Position numbers and translations under genes: made by a program. Under the pieces are notes generated by a model. That model was not told where the DNA came from, did no database searches, and worked only from the letters and a program-made list of their open reading frames with translations. A DNA stretch of 28,748 nt from a virus, in the IMG/VR virus record IMGVR_UViG_3300025674_000273, positions 1 to 28,748 of that record. One strand, given 5' to 3'. Below are positions 5,715 through 14,394 of the stretch, piece after piece (within the stretch, counting starts at the first letter, position 1; the number at the start of each line of letters is the position of its first letter).

Positions 5715-8561
5715 TTATTCTTTTGATTTTGCTGCCGACGCCGCTTTAGACCACCAACCAGCATTACTAGAATCTATTTTTGGTGTAGAAGGGTCTACTG
5801 CTGCTTGCTTTGCAGCGTCTTTCGCCGGTTCGACTTCTGCTGCTTTTTCAGCTGGAACCGGTTCAGAAGCTTCTTTTTCGGCATCTGGTGCATTTGAACT
5901 ACCATTTAAAAACCCTTCAACTTTTGTTGTGTATGTTCCTCCTGCTTGATAATTGTGAACTACTTTGGTTACACTATAGTCCCCCTCGATAAACAACCAT
6001 GAAGATGCTCTAGAAGTTTTAATCGTCGGTGCTTTTAAGGTATATAACATACCAAGGTGAAATATAGGTGTGGCAAATAGCGTCATTGTATTTTTGTAAA
6101 ATGCTGGTTGGTACTTCGCGTCCGTTGATTTTTGCTTTGAAAATGCCGCTTTTTCTAATTTTGAATCAGATATTTCACTAATTTCTGCTTTTATTTGAGC
6201 ACCAGTAGCGGGTCCACCAAAATAAAAAACTGGTTTATATTCCGATTCAGCAACCTCTGCCCCTAAACCATCCCCCTCTCTTGCGATGTCCAAAACAAAC
6301 CCCATTCTATAATTTTTGTTTTTGTGTTTTTTCATTATTTCGTAAGGTCCATCACCAATTAGAGAATAAGTTCTAATTTTCATGGCATAAGATCCAAACT
6401 TTGAATAATCTTTCGAGAGTTTAGAAGGGAAAGTAGATAAAATAGTTTGTTTCGTGTTGTTCATAACTTGCACGATATCAGATATAACATCAAATATTGT
6501 AAGTGTATTTTCCGATTTGCCAAATAATCTTTTAGAAAATATTAATTCTAATTCTGCTATTGCAATTGGAAGATCATACATTTCTTTTACCCTTGGTCCA
6601 GCGGCGCTGGGAGTATTAACCTTGCAAGTTAGAAGTCTGCTTTTTGCCAACATCTGTTTTAGGGATGCTGTTTGCTTTAAAGCACTACTATCTGCGGTTT
6701 TTTCTGCATCACTTACCAATGCATTCATAATCAAACTCATTAAATCACCAAAAGTTATATACTTGACAACATTAAAATCAGAATATTTTTTAATTAAATC
6801 ACCTTCTTTTCCAATTTCTCCTTCTTCAGTCTTAATTGCTGAGTTCAATTCAGTTATTTGTTTGTCAACTTCTGCTAATTGTTCTTTTAATCGTTTTATT
6901 TCTTTTGCAACTTCGCCATCGGGCGCAGGTTCAACGCCCAGTGCTTTCATGGCGGCAATCCCTGCATTTTGTGCTTCTATTTCTAATTTTAAGTCTGCTT
7001 TTTTTGCTTTTAATTCCGCTTCTCTTGTTGCTTTATCACCACTATCTTCTTCACCAGTTGGTTTAGTTTCATCTTTTTTTGACTCATCGGGTTTTTCTCC
7101 ATCTTTTCCTTCTTTTCCTTTGCCATCACCACCGCCAAAAAACCCAACCATCATCGCTGCTTGAGCAGCAATTGCTTGTTCCATTAAATCTTTTTCAAAT
7201 GCCGCTCTATCATTAAAGTAATTTTTTATTTGCTCAACAGACATTTTTACTTCTTTTATAGCACCAGAAGCATTTCCTGGTGAAAAAATAACCTCATTTA
7301 ATCTTTTACCAATAGCTTGCGCTCTGTGGTTTGCAAATCTATCTTCTGCCGCTTTCTTTTTGTCTTCATATTCTTCTGTATCTTTTTCTATTTCTTCATC
7401 ATATTCTTTAGTTATTTCCTCTTTTGCTTCTTGCTCTGCTTTCTCAGCATCAGCGATCTCCCCTTCGAGGTTCATTTCTTCCAAAAAGTCCAGATAAGAG
7501 TAGTCTGCTTGATCTGAAGTTTTTCCATCATACTTATCTCGTAGTGCTTTTAGTTTGTTTTTTTGGAATGTGATAGACATTTTACCAACTTGGATAGCGG
7601 GGTTACTTGCTCGTTCTTCAAGAGCAGCTGCCTTTGCTTCGTTCTTTTCTTCTATTGCCTTTTCAAGACCTTCTTTTGCCTCTTTAAATGCTTTTTCTTT
7701 TTCTTTTTTGCTGTTTTCTAAATTTAACTTTAAGAAGTCAAATAAATTTCTATCTTCTAAAACTTTTTCCTCAAGGGAGGTCAACTTCATTTGAATCTCA
7801 GTAGTCAAATCCTCCTTGATTGCCAATTTACAAGTCATTGGAGTTAAATTTAAAGTGGTAGAAAAAGAATCATCATTTAATCCATATTTTTCTACTATTT
7901 CTTTCATTCCGCTATGAGAAATAGTCAATCTAAAAAACTTGTTTGAAGAACTTACTGCCCTTCCTTGAGTTTTAAAAATATCTGCATAGGTTAACCCTCC
8001 CATTCCAGGTACAGGTGCGGTAAATGTGTTTATAGAATCAAAAACAAAAGTCATATCAACTATATAATGTTTTGCAAAAGCGACGGCAGAAGTGCCATCA
8101 AACAGCATACTTATGCTTTTTAGACCAACAACCCCACCTTCAAAATATCCACCAGAAGCATATGAATTTAAATCTGTTGGATTAACTAATTGTAAATTTG
8201 TTTGTTTGTCTTTAGCAGCATCATAAATGGAAAGTTCTATTTTTGGCAAAAGTTGTGCTATTTCTAATGGAGTTATTTTTTCAATAAAACCTTGAGTTTT
8301 ATCTTTTCTTATTTTTGCTAAATCATTTATTTTATCTATTTCTTTGCTAAGTAATTTATAAACATTTTCAGATTCGACTTTTCTGCTTGTATCTAATGCC
8401 CCAAATAAATTAAGATTATTTGCAAACATATCAAATATAAGCATTTGACCATAAAATATATCTGGTGGCAGAACACTCTCAGCAGACGCTGCCTCAGTTG
8501 CAGCGGACTTATCCTCTGGTTTTTTACTTAAATTTGGATCTTTATTGGAATCTTCGCTCAT
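5715..8561 (-). CDS. Large hub-like baseplate protein with coiled-coil insertion
   Basis: 948 aa. Three parts can be seen: an N-terminal globular part (about 30-250), a long charged middle, and a C-terminal globular part (about 590-890). The middle has Lys/Glu/Ala heptad-like stretches at about 255-320, 365-415 and 515-590, with a Gly/Lys/Asp/Glu-rich flexible linker at 474-510. The C-terminal segment TLFATPIFHLGMLY, then a strand ending WLFIEGDYSVTKVVHNY and GGTYTTKVEG, resembles the final beta domain of gpD/gp27-type hubs, which end with a strand reporting 'G-Y-x-V-x-x-V-x-H...Y-T-T'. Its place right after a LysM baseplate protein matches the XkdP-XkdQ order of contractile tails. The last 60 residues are Ala/Glu/Lys/Pro-rich and disordered. 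Coupled to the previous gene (start 1 base after its stop). Hub assignment is inference; it could be another baseplate protein. Confidence 0.65.
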   Translation of the reverse strand: MSEDSNKDPNLSKKPEDKSAATEAASAESVLPPDIFYGQMLIFDMFANNLNLFGALDTSRKVESENVYKLLSKEIDKINDLAKIRKDKTQGFIEKITPLEIAQLLPKIELSIYDAAKDKQTNLQLVNPTDLNSYASGGYFEGGVVGLKSISMLFDGTSAVAFAKHYIVDMTFVFDSINTFTAPVPGMGGLTYADIFKTQGRAVSSSNKFFRLTISHSGMKEIVEKYGLNDDSFSTTLNLTPMTCKLAIKEDLTTEIQMKLTSLEEKVLEDRNLFDFLKLNLENSKKEKEKAFKEAKEGLEKAIEEKNEAKAAALEERASNPAIQVGKMSITFQKNKLKALRDKYDGKTSDQADYSYLDFLEEMNLEGEIADAEKAEQEAKEEITKEYDEEIEKDTEEYEDKKKAAEDRFANHRAQAIGKRLNEVIFSPGNASGAIKEVKMSVEQIKNYFNDRAAFEKDLMEQAIAAQAAMMVGFFGGGDGKGKEGKDGEKPDESKKDETKPTGEEDSGDKATREAELKAKKADLKLEIEAQNAGIAAMKALGVEPAPDGEVAKEIKRLKEQLAEVDKQITELNSAIKTEEGEIGKEGDLIKKYSDFNVVKYITFGDLMSLIMNALVSDAEKTADSSALKQTASLKQMLAKSRLLTCKVNTPSAAGPRVKEMYDLPIAIAELELIFSKRLFGKSENTLTIFDVISDIVQVMNNTKQTILSTFPSKLSKDYSKFGSYAMKIRTYSLIGDGPYEIMKKHKNKNYRMGFVLDIAREGDGLGAEVAESEYKPVFYFGGPATGAQIKAEISEISDSKLEKAAFSKQKSTDAKYQPAFYKNTMTLFATPIFHLGMLYTLKAPTIKTSRASSWLFIEGDYSVTKVVHNYQAGGTYTTKVEGFLNGSSNAPDAEKEASEPVPAEKAAEVEPAKDAAKQAAVDPSTPKIDSSNAGWWSKAASAAKSKE

Positions 8562-8562
8562 T

Positions 8563-8904
8563 TCACACTTCCAGTATTTCTAGTATTCTTTCTAGCGGCA
8601 GTGGTATTATTATTTTTTGTCCGATTTTTACATCGCTTTCTATTGGGACATTATTAAAGTACGCAATTATCCACCAGTATACTGAATCGCCATAGTATTC
8701 CTCAGAGAGTTTATAAAATCTATCTGTACTTTTCCAAGTGTACTTTTCTAGCGTTATTCCAGTTAAATCTTTATACCTTAATTGTTTCATTTTTTTAAAT
8801 GAAAACATTATTGCGCGATTTATTCCTCTACTCTCAAACAATTTAGCATATTGAGAATCCGTATTTATAACTACATCATTGTCACGATATCTACTAATGG
8901 CCAT
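8563..8904 (-). CDS. LysM-domain baseplate protein (gp53/XkdP-like)
   Basis: 113 aa. The C-terminal half (about 56-104) is a LysM-type repeat: WKSTDRFYKLSEEYYGDSVYW, then WIIAYFNNVPIESDVKIGQ and the closing KIIIPLP strand. LysM in this position is typical of small baseplate proteins of contractile tails (T4 gp53, PBSX XkdP), which help fix the hub and wedges at the tube base. The N-terminal half is beta-rich, beginning ISRYRDNDVV. The start overlaps the previous stop as TAATG, with GGAGG 10 bases upstream. No signal peptide, so a lytic role is unlikely. Confidence 0.8.
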   Translation of the reverse strand: MAISRYRDNDVVINTDSQYAKLFESRGINRAIMFSFKKMKQLRYKDLTGITLEKYTWKSTDRFYKLSEEYYGDSVYWWIIAYFNNVPIESDVKIGQKIIIPLPLERILEILEV

Positions 8905-9701
8905 TATTCTCTCGCCTCCGCTTCTTCTTTTTGACTAGGTGATTTTGCCTCTCTATCTTCTGGAGTTGTTGAGGAATTTGTGCCGCCACCTAAATTAGCA
9001 ACATTTACTACATCTTCAGGAGATATCGGAGTGGAATCTTCAGCGGATATCGGAGTCTGATATGGCGCTCCATCAGCGTATGTATAATTTTCTACTGGAC
9101 CATCTGGATCAACAGATTGATTTGGAACCTGCTCTGAATTACCAGTTCCATCTGTTCCCGTGCCCTCAAAGGTCATCCCAGCACTTCCACCTGGATCTCC
9201 ATCGCCAATCCATCCTGGTATGAATGAATGTAGTACTTGTAAAGTTAAAGAAACATTATATTTTCTTTCATAAAAGCGAGTGCCTATCACAAGAGGTGGC
9301 ACCCCTTCCGTTGACCCTGGAACAACTCCAAATGCGGTAAAATAACCTTTAAATAGAGAATAAATTGAATTATTAAGAACACTAATGCTAAATATTGGAG
9401 GCGCAGACAAAATTTGACCACCACCAGAAGAAGAATATTTTGGATATTGCATCTTTATTAGCAAATCAATATCTGCTTGTAATTTTGATGCACTATCTGG
9501 TTGTTTACCTAAAGAAGTAAAAGAAAAAGTTGCAGTTCTTTTGACATTAGCAAAAGTTGAAATAGGGTCCATTTTTCCATAAGCATCTTGAGACGCCCAT
9601 GTGGGAGAAAATTCTTGTGCAACATCCAATTGGGCACAATTGAAAGTAACAGACTTTCCAACATGTAATGCTTCTATTTTAATTGTCGCTATCTTACTCA
9701 A
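8904..9701 (-). CDS. Tube-like baseplate protein (gp48/gp54-type candidate)
   Basis: 265 aa. The first 165 residues look like a tail-tube fold: FSPTWASQDAYGKMDPIST, followed by a strand KRTATFSFTSLG, a helix with KLQADIDLLIKMQYPKY, and closing strands YNVSLTLQVLHSFIPGW. The 'W..QD.YGKMDP' signature is what I associate with tube-initiator or tube-cap proteins that link baseplate and tail tube. Residues 170-265 are a Gly/Thr/Pro/Glu-rich, low-complexity tail of unknown purpose. The start is TTG, with TAGGAG 6 bases upstream; the TAG is the tape-measure stop, so the genes are coupled. The gp48/gp54 assignment is inferred from position and fold pattern. Confidence 0.7.
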   Translation of the reverse strand: MSKIATIKIEALHVGKSVTFNCAQLDVAQEFSPTWASQDAYGKMDPISTFANVKRTATFSFTSLGKQPDSASKLQADIDLLIKMQYPKYSSSGGGQILSAPPIFSISVLNNSIYSLFKGYFTAFGVVPGSTEGVPPLVIGTRFYERKYNVSLTLQVLHSFIPGWIGDGDPGGSAGMTFEGTGTDGTGNSEQVPNQSVDPDGPVENYTYADGAPYQTPISAEDSTPISPEDVVNVANLGGGTNSSTTPEDREAKSPSQKEEAEARE

Positions 9702-9710
9702 TTTTTACTC

Positions 9711-12700
9711 CTACCCAAATGAAGTTTGTGGTTTAAGTGCTTGTTCCATTGTGTCTATTGTTATTTGTCTTGTATGTCTCGCTAGAACTTCACCATCTAA
9801 GACAATATTAATTGTTTCATTTAAATTAGTGTTTTTGTTCTGTGTTTGTGCTGGTTCAGGGCGCGGTGCCGTCATGGCTGCATTGTTTTTAATAATTTTA
9901 TTAAAAGTGTCTATAGAATCCATCATAGTTTGTGTTGGTTGCGCCGGGGTTATTTCTGTCCCCGTTGGGACATACATCATCTCTGGTCCTTCCTCTCCGA
10001 CAACCGAAAGACCACCAGGAGCAGAATTTACTCCATCTTTATAACCTTGAACCCCAAGCGTACTGTATAATGAAGATCTCACGCTATCCACACCAGCGGT
10101 CAATCCAAGACCTCCAGATTCGTCCAACAATTCAATTCCTATAAATGATCGAATTTTTTCAGGTACTAATTTAATAAGATAATTTAATCCAGCGGCAAAT
10201 TTATCAGCAACCCAATCTAATCCCATTGCGACTGCTGTAGGTATTGCTAAGAGGGCATCTACCATAGTTTTTGCGATAAAACTACCCAAACCAGAAAACA
10301 TTCCTTTTACCGCCTCAAATGAACTTGAGAAAAACCCAGTAACGGAATCCCAAGCACTTTTTATACCTCCAGTTATTGAGTCCCAAACTTCTCCCATTGC
10401 TCCAACTGTTGAGTCCCAAAGACCACCTAGATAAGAAATTGCATTTGTAATTCCACCAACTGTTGAGTCCCAAAGATCCCCCATTATTCCAACTGTTGAG
10501 TTCCAAAGATCTCCCATTACTCCAACTGTTGAATCCCAAAGGCCACCTAAATAAGAAATTAAATCACCTATTGCTCCAACTGTTGAATCCCAAAGATCCC
10601 CAATGAGTTTCAGACCTGACATAAAAGCACCTACGATATCGTCCCAATATGTATACAATAACGCAAGAACACCTACAATTGCCATAATCGCTATACCAAT
10701 TGGATTAGTCAAAAAGGCAATAGTAACCGATGCCAAACCTGCCAACATAGACCCAAAGAACGCTACCACTGGTGCCATTGCGGTAAAAAATGCTGTTGCC
10801 AGTGTCCCCAATCCAGTTAAAGCAGTGCCAATAAAAGTCATAAACATACCACCAAGTGTAGACAAGGCAACAGGTAGAGTAACAGTAAAGAATGTTACTA
10901 TTGGGGGTATAACAACAGTAGACATAAAAGTCATTAAGGTTGTAAAAGCAGCAGGAACAGTTACTGTAAAAAATGTTCCTACGGCACTTGCTGCTACGCT
11001 TAAAGCAACAGGTAGAGTAACAGTAAAAAATGTTATAATACCTGGAATTAATGTACCGGTAACATATGTTATCGCAGTAGAGGCAGCAGTGGGAAGAGTT
11101 GTTGTAAAAAATGTCATGACTGCGCTTCCTGCCGTGCTTAAAGCAGTGGGAAGAGTTGTCATAAAGAAGGCTTGGACTTCTAATGCTGCAACTCCAATTG
11201 CAGTAGGTAGAAGGGCAACCTTTGCAGCGATACCGGCGAACGCACCAGATGCGAATCCCAAAAGTGCGATCAATGGAATTAAAATTGGAGAAAGCATTTC
11301 AAGAATACCAAAAAATTCAGCAAAAGATCCCTTTAGTTTATCAAGATCAGTTAACAAATCATTTATTTTTTTAGTCGTTTCAAACATGGCAGCTGCCGTT
11401 TTTTCTTCTGTTTGTTGTTGGATTTGCTGTCTTTTTAAAACATCGTCTGTTTCTTCACCAAGAGATTTCATCGCAGCAGTTTTAGCGTCTATCCCATCTG
11501 ACATATCTTTCATTTTTTTTATATTTTTAGCATCTAATAATTTTCCTAGTTCACTTTCAGTGATATTAAGTTGGCCAGCAATTGCTTCAATTTCAAAACG
11601 ATTAAGGTTGTCCATACTTTTACCAGCTTTCTCAAAAGCTTCTGATATCATTTGTAATGCATCATCAGTTGATGCCATTACTAGTTGTGTAGAATTTAAA
11701 AATGGACCGCCCAAAAGATGATTCAATTTACCAGCATTTTCAGCAGCACCTTCAAAAGTATCAAATGTCTTCGTAATGCCCACTAACTTTTCAAACTCAA
11801 GACCTGTTGCCTTTGCATTCATTGCCAATTTCTTGAATATCTCTACACCCTTCTTTTCTCCAAACTTTGCCACTAGATTAAAGTTTTTGTTCAGCATTCC
11901 AAGCATTTTGTTTGGACCAACATTGATTGCTCTTGCGAAGTTAGTCATGCTTTTGGTTAATTTTAATGAAGATTCCGTAGACTTTCCCATAGACTTGCTA
12001 AGGTTGCTTACCAATTCAGAAGAAGTATTTGCATCTACACCTAAACGAGTTAATCTTGCAGTGACTTCTACTAATTCATTTCTTGCACTAGAGGATATTT
12101 CTGTGAAGTCAACAAAGTTATCGTTTAATGCATTAATTGCCTTAGAAGACTCACCTAGCATAATTCCACTAGTTGATATTAATTCTACCTGTAGGTTTTG
12201 CACTTCCGTTGCAAAATCCATAGTTAATCCGGTTGCTTGAACAAAATCTTTATTTAATTCTGCCAACTTAGTTCTGAATCCACCGGCACCAAAACTTTCT
12301 TGTAAACGATTGGACATATCGGTAAGTTGGTTCATTATGGCAAGACCAATTTTTAATGGAGTGAAAGCGTTTTTAACCTTATCTTTCATTGCACCAAACA
12401 CATCAGAAAGCGAATTGCCTTCCATTCCTGCTTTGAATATTGATTGAGTTAAGGTTTGTGCGTTTTCAGTAAGTCCAAAGGTGGAGGTAAGTTGCTCGTC
12501 AAAGCGTTTTCCAACATCTTTTAATGCTGCATCTTGCTTTTGAAGTTGTTCGGTTATTTTTTTCTGTTCTTCTAGTTGTTCTCTTAAAGCCTTAATTTGG
12601 TCTCGATTAACGTCTAATATATTACCATTTGCGGTGTTTATTGCTTCTAGTTGTCTAAGTCTTTCTTTTTCGGCATCAGACATTGCAATGCCTGTGTTTG

Positions 12701-12995
12701 CTTCTTTTTCTTTTAGTCTAAGAAATTCTTCTTGTTGCTTTAAACGATTTTCTTGTTCTTGTGTGACAATTTCTTGTAGTGCAATTTGCTTTTCTACTAA
12801 TGTCATATAATTAAATTGAGCACCATATATCGCCTCAAGTTCATCTTTTATAGACTCACCAGTGCTTAATGTTATATTTAATGCATCATTGACTTTACTG
12901 GCAGCACTACTCTGCTGTTCAAAAATAGTTTTGATCTGTTCGGCAACTTGTTTTGCTTCTTGTAGTTTTTCTGGATCAGGAATTATATTAGACAT
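9711..12995 (-). CDS. Tape measure protein
   Basis: 1094 aa; sets tail length and is stored inside the tube until ejection. It is the longest gene and lies after tube and baseplate genes. Residues 60-160 are a Gln/Glu/Lys-rich coiled coil; 160-570 are helical and amphipathic; about 575-790 are strongly hydrophobic, with repeats of a FFTVTLPVALS-like unit and several Ala/Leu/Gly stretches that could insert in a membrane; about 796-890 are tandem WDSTVG-type repeats. The C-terminus has the tape-measure signature VVGEEGPEMMYVPTGTEITP after a DGVNSAPGG turn. AAAAGGAA lies 7 bases before the ATG. By the usual rule of about 0.15 nm per residue a tail near 160 nm is expected, an inference only. It is about twice the length of T4 gp29. 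Confidence 0.92.
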   Translation of the reverse strand: MSNIIPDPEKLQEAKQVAEQIKTIFEQQSSAASKVNDALNITLSTGESIKDELEAIYGAQFNYMTLVEKQIALQEIVTQEQENRLKQQEEFLRLKEKEANTGIAMSDAEKERLRQLEAINTANGNILDVNRDQIKALREQLEEQKKITEQLQKQDAALKDVGKRFDEQLTSTFGLTENAQTLTQSIFKAGMEGNSLSDVFGAMKDKVKNAFTPLKIGLAIMNQLTDMSNRLQESFGAGGFRTKLAELNKDFVQATGLTMDFATEVQNLQVELISTSGIMLGESSKAINALNDNFVDFTEISSSARNELVEVTARLTRLGVDANTSSELVSNLSKSMGKSTESSLKLTKSMTNFARAINVGPNKMLGMLNKNFNLVAKFGEKKGVEIFKKLAMNAKATGLEFEKLVGITKTFDTFEGAAENAGKLNHLLGGPFLNSTQLVMASTDDALQMISEAFEKAGKSMDNLNRFEIEAIAGQLNITESELGKLLDAKNIKKMKDMSDGIDAKTAAMKSLGEETDDVLKRQQIQQQTEEKTAAAMFETTKKINDLLTDLDKLKGSFAEFFGILEMLSPILIPLIALLGFASGAFAGIAAKVALLPTAIGVAALEVQAFFMTTLPTALSTAGSAVMTFFTTTLPTAASTAITYVTGTLIPGIITFFTVTLPVALSVAASAVGTFFTVTVPAAFTTLMTFMSTVVIPPIVTFFTVTLPVALSTLGGMFMTFIGTALTGLGTLATAFFTAMAPVVAFFGSMLAGLASVTIAFLTNPIGIAIMAIVGVLALLYTYWDDIVGAFMSGLKLIGDLWDSTVGAIGDLISYLGGLWDSTVGVMGDLWNSTVGIMGDLWDSTVGGITNAISYLGGLWDSTVGAMGEVWDSITGGIKSAWDSVTGFFSSSFEAVKGMFSGLGSFIAKTMVDALLAIPTAVAMGLDWVADKFAAGLNYLIKLVPEKIRSFIGIELLDESGGLGLTAGVDSVRSSLYSTLGVQGYKDGVNSAPGGLSVVGEEGPEMMYVPTGTEITPAQPTQTMMDSIDTFNKIIKNNAAMTAPRPEPAQTQNKNTNLNETINIVLDGEVLARHTRQITIDTMEQALKPQTSFG
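10348..10601 (-). repeat. Tandem repeats in tape measure gene, WDSTVG type
   Basis: On the plus strand the core CCAACTGTTGARTCCCAAAG (one copy has a base change) recurs at about 10402, 10456, 10489, 10522 and 10577, with spacings of 54, 33, 33 and 55 bases. It encodes (L/W)W(D/N)STVG followed by a short linker. More decayed copies (WDSITGG, WDSVTG) continue towards 10340. Two period lengths, 11 and 18 codons, are interleaved. Confidence 0.85.
10790..11190 (-). repeat. Hydrophobic repeats in tape measure gene, TVTLPVALS type
   Basis: A 23-base identical block GCAACAGGTAGAGTAACAGT plus AAA occurs at 10867 and 11005, a 138-base (46-codon) period. A related block with GCAGTGGGAAGAGTTG appears twice near 11085-11160. 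The encoded units are TFFTVTLPVALS, TFFTVTVPAAFT, TFFTTTLPTAAS and AFFMTTLPTALS, separated by Ala/Gly/Ser-rich hydrophobic stretches. Confidence 0.8.
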
Positions 12996-13008
12996 TTAGT
13001 GGTTCCTT

Positions 13009-13332
13009 TTATTTAAATGGCCATTTAATGCCCGTTTCCTTTTCAAAATTCCTTACTGCACTTTCTAATTTATATCGATTGTTCAACACATTGGGGTCAT
13101 TTAAACCATACTTCAAATAAGAATCCATATAATCTTTTTCAGCAAACAAAGCAGTGCCAAATAAAGCAAGGTCGGGTTTGCTTCCCTTGATCATAAAAGT
13201 GCTATAACTTTCACCTGGGGAGGCAAACATAGTATAAAGCATTTGCTTAATTTTTATACCTAATGATAACAAAGAAGCAGATTCATTAAGCATCTTGCAC
13301 TCTTCTAGATTGATAATAATTTTGTCTTCCAT
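13009..13332 (-). CDS. Small unknown protein upstream of tape measure, 107 aa
   Basis: Not recognised. The sequence is helical with a moderately acidic N-terminus (MEDKIIINLEECKMLN) and ends FEKETGIKWPFK. There is no membrane segment or signal peptide. It ends 13 bases before the tape measure start, in the slot where long-tailed phages keep tape-measure chaperones or tail-assembly factors, so a similar assembly role is possible. No convincing ribosome site precedes the ATG, so it may depend on translation of the preceding small gene. Confidence 0.65.
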   Translation of the reverse strand: MEDKIIINLEECKMLNESASLLSLGIKIKQMLYTMFASPGESYSTFMIKGSKPDLALFGTALFAEKDYMDSYLKYGLNDPNVLNNRYKLESAVRNFEKETGIKWPFK

Positions 13333-13353
13333 AGAATTAATTAGTTTTTAGGT

Positions 13354-13575
13354 TTAAAAACGCTTTGAGTGACCACTACTTTTACCTGACGCTTTTTTTA
13401 TTTCTTCGCTTTCTTTCTCTTTGTGAGCGGTAAGTAATTTAATATACCAATTTCTTAGACCAATAGGGAGGTTGTAAAGTTCAAACAAACTCCAACCTCC
13501 GTAGTATTTCATATAAAAGAAATTTTCATAAATATTTTTAATATACTCAAGATTTAGGCCAAAAGAATTCCGCAT
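13354..13575 (-). CDS. Small overlapping tail-assembly protein, 73 aa
   Basis: The frame is open from an ATG at 13623, but the ATG at 13575 has GGAGG 9 bases upstream and is the better start, leaving a 29-base overlap with the gp26-like gene. The protein begins MRNSFGLNLEYIKNIYENFF; YMKYYGGWSLFELYNLPIGL follows, and the last 20 residues are Lys/Ser/Gly-rich. It is aromatic-rich and probably helical. A pair of overlapping genes just before the tape measure recalls the T4 gp26/gp51 hub-assembly genes and the G/GT chaperone pair of lambda-type phages. I see no canonical slippery heptamer, so ordinary re-initiation is the simpler reading. The family is not established. Confidence 0.65.
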   Translation of the reverse strand: MRNSFGLNLEYIKNIYENFFYMKYYGGWSLFELYNLPIGLRNWYIKLLTAHKEKESEEIKKASGKSSGHSKRF

Positions 13576-14377
13576 TAAGCGGAACCTCCACTTTATTTTC
13601 GTAATCACACTGTCTACATTCAAAATGACAAGAAAAATCTATACCAGGAGAAAGTTTACTATACGCTGCTCTAAGATAGCGACTATCCAAAGCAGACATA
13701 GAATCAATATATGATGTGATGAAACGAGGATCGCTGTTTCCATTGACAGATTTAATTATTTTTTTATACTGTTTGGAGACTATTTGTTCATTTTTTTGCT
13801 TTTTGTTATCATTTTCGGTTTTTTGTAATCTTAGTTCTAGTTTTACCTTAGTCCGAGGAATTGGAAGGGTAAAAGATTTTGAATTATAATCCACTGTGGC
13901 ATCAAACTCTTCAAGAGCAGATTCTGTGTCTTTATACTCCATCTCTTCTAAATTGAATTGGTGATCTTGCTTTGCTCCACACGATGGACAAGAAAACTGA
14001 GTTTCATAATCTGATCCATAACCATGAATTCTACACGCAACAAGGATTGCATCTTTATCTGCATCGTATAAATCTTTTACATTAACACCTGGAGTAACTA
14101 ATACTGATCTAATCAATCGATCAACAGCGGTTCCATTCTTAATAAAAGATTTATTTGTTAAAATATCCTCTTCTTTAGTTGTCATATGCTTAATTTCTAC
14201 TTCACTTTTCATGTGCAAAGGATGCCCCTCATCATAAAAGAGTCCTTTTGTTGGAAGTTCAACAATTTCTGTTGGTACAATAAATTGCATTTGACTGTTA
14301 TCTACAACTGGTTCATGAGAAGGCTGTAGATTATCACCAGGATTGTCTAATCCCATGCGATCTTGATTGTTTCTCAT
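13547..14377 (-). CDS. gp26: gp26-like baseplate protein with zinc-binding cysteines
   Basis: 276 aa, related to the T4_baseplate family (gp26 type). The diagnostic N-terminal stretch is VELPTKGLFYDEGHPLH (39-55), followed by VEIKHMTTKEEDILTN and KNGTAVDRLIRSVLV. Cys130 and Cys133 (SCPSCGAKQ) and Cys250, Cys254 and Cys257 (SCHFECRQCDYEN) form a likely split zinc site that brackets the middle domain. Role in this family: assembly of the baseplate hub, in the cytoplasm. The start ATG has CGGAGTG 5-6 bases upstream. The end overlaps the next small gene by 29 bases. It follows the second tail tube gene, as expected for a tail block. Confidence 0.85.
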   Translation of the reverse strand: MRNNQDRMGLDNPGDNLQPSHEPVVDNSQMQFIVPTEIVELPTKGLFYDEGHPLHMKSEVEIKHMTTKEEDILTNKSFIKNGTAVDRLIRSVLVTPGVNVKDLYDADKDAILVACRIHGYGSDYETQFSCPSCGAKQDHQFNLEEMEYKDTESALEEFDATVDYNSKSFTLPIPRTKVKLELRLQKTENDNKKQKNEQIVSKQYKKIIKSVNGNSDPRFITSYIDSMSALDSRYLRAAYSKLSPGIDFSCHFECRQCDYENKVEVPLNAEFFWPKS

Positions 14378-14394
14378 ATTACACTCCGTTTATT

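Noticed and set aside
6454-7164. Plus-strand open frame (236 codons)
   Set aside because: Shadow of the hub-like gene's charged middle; Ser/Phe-rich translation typical of antisense frames.
8861-8869. TATAAATAC on the minus strand, identical to the T4 late promoter core
   Set aside because: It lies within the start of the LysM gene and encodes ordinary residues (VINT). Single match, no such sites upstream of the major structural genes.
10603-11721. Long plus-strand open frame (372 codons)
   Set aside because: Antisense shadow of the tape measure gene; low-complexity Val/Ala/Ile/Lys sequence, caused by repeats, no ribosome site.
11776-12240. Plus-strand open frame (154 codons)
   Set aside because: Opposite to the tape measure gene; no ribosome site and composition of an antisense frame.
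13576-13623. Longer start for the small tail-assembly ORF
   Set aside because: The ATG at 13575 has GGAGG at ideal distance; the ATG at 13623 has no such site.
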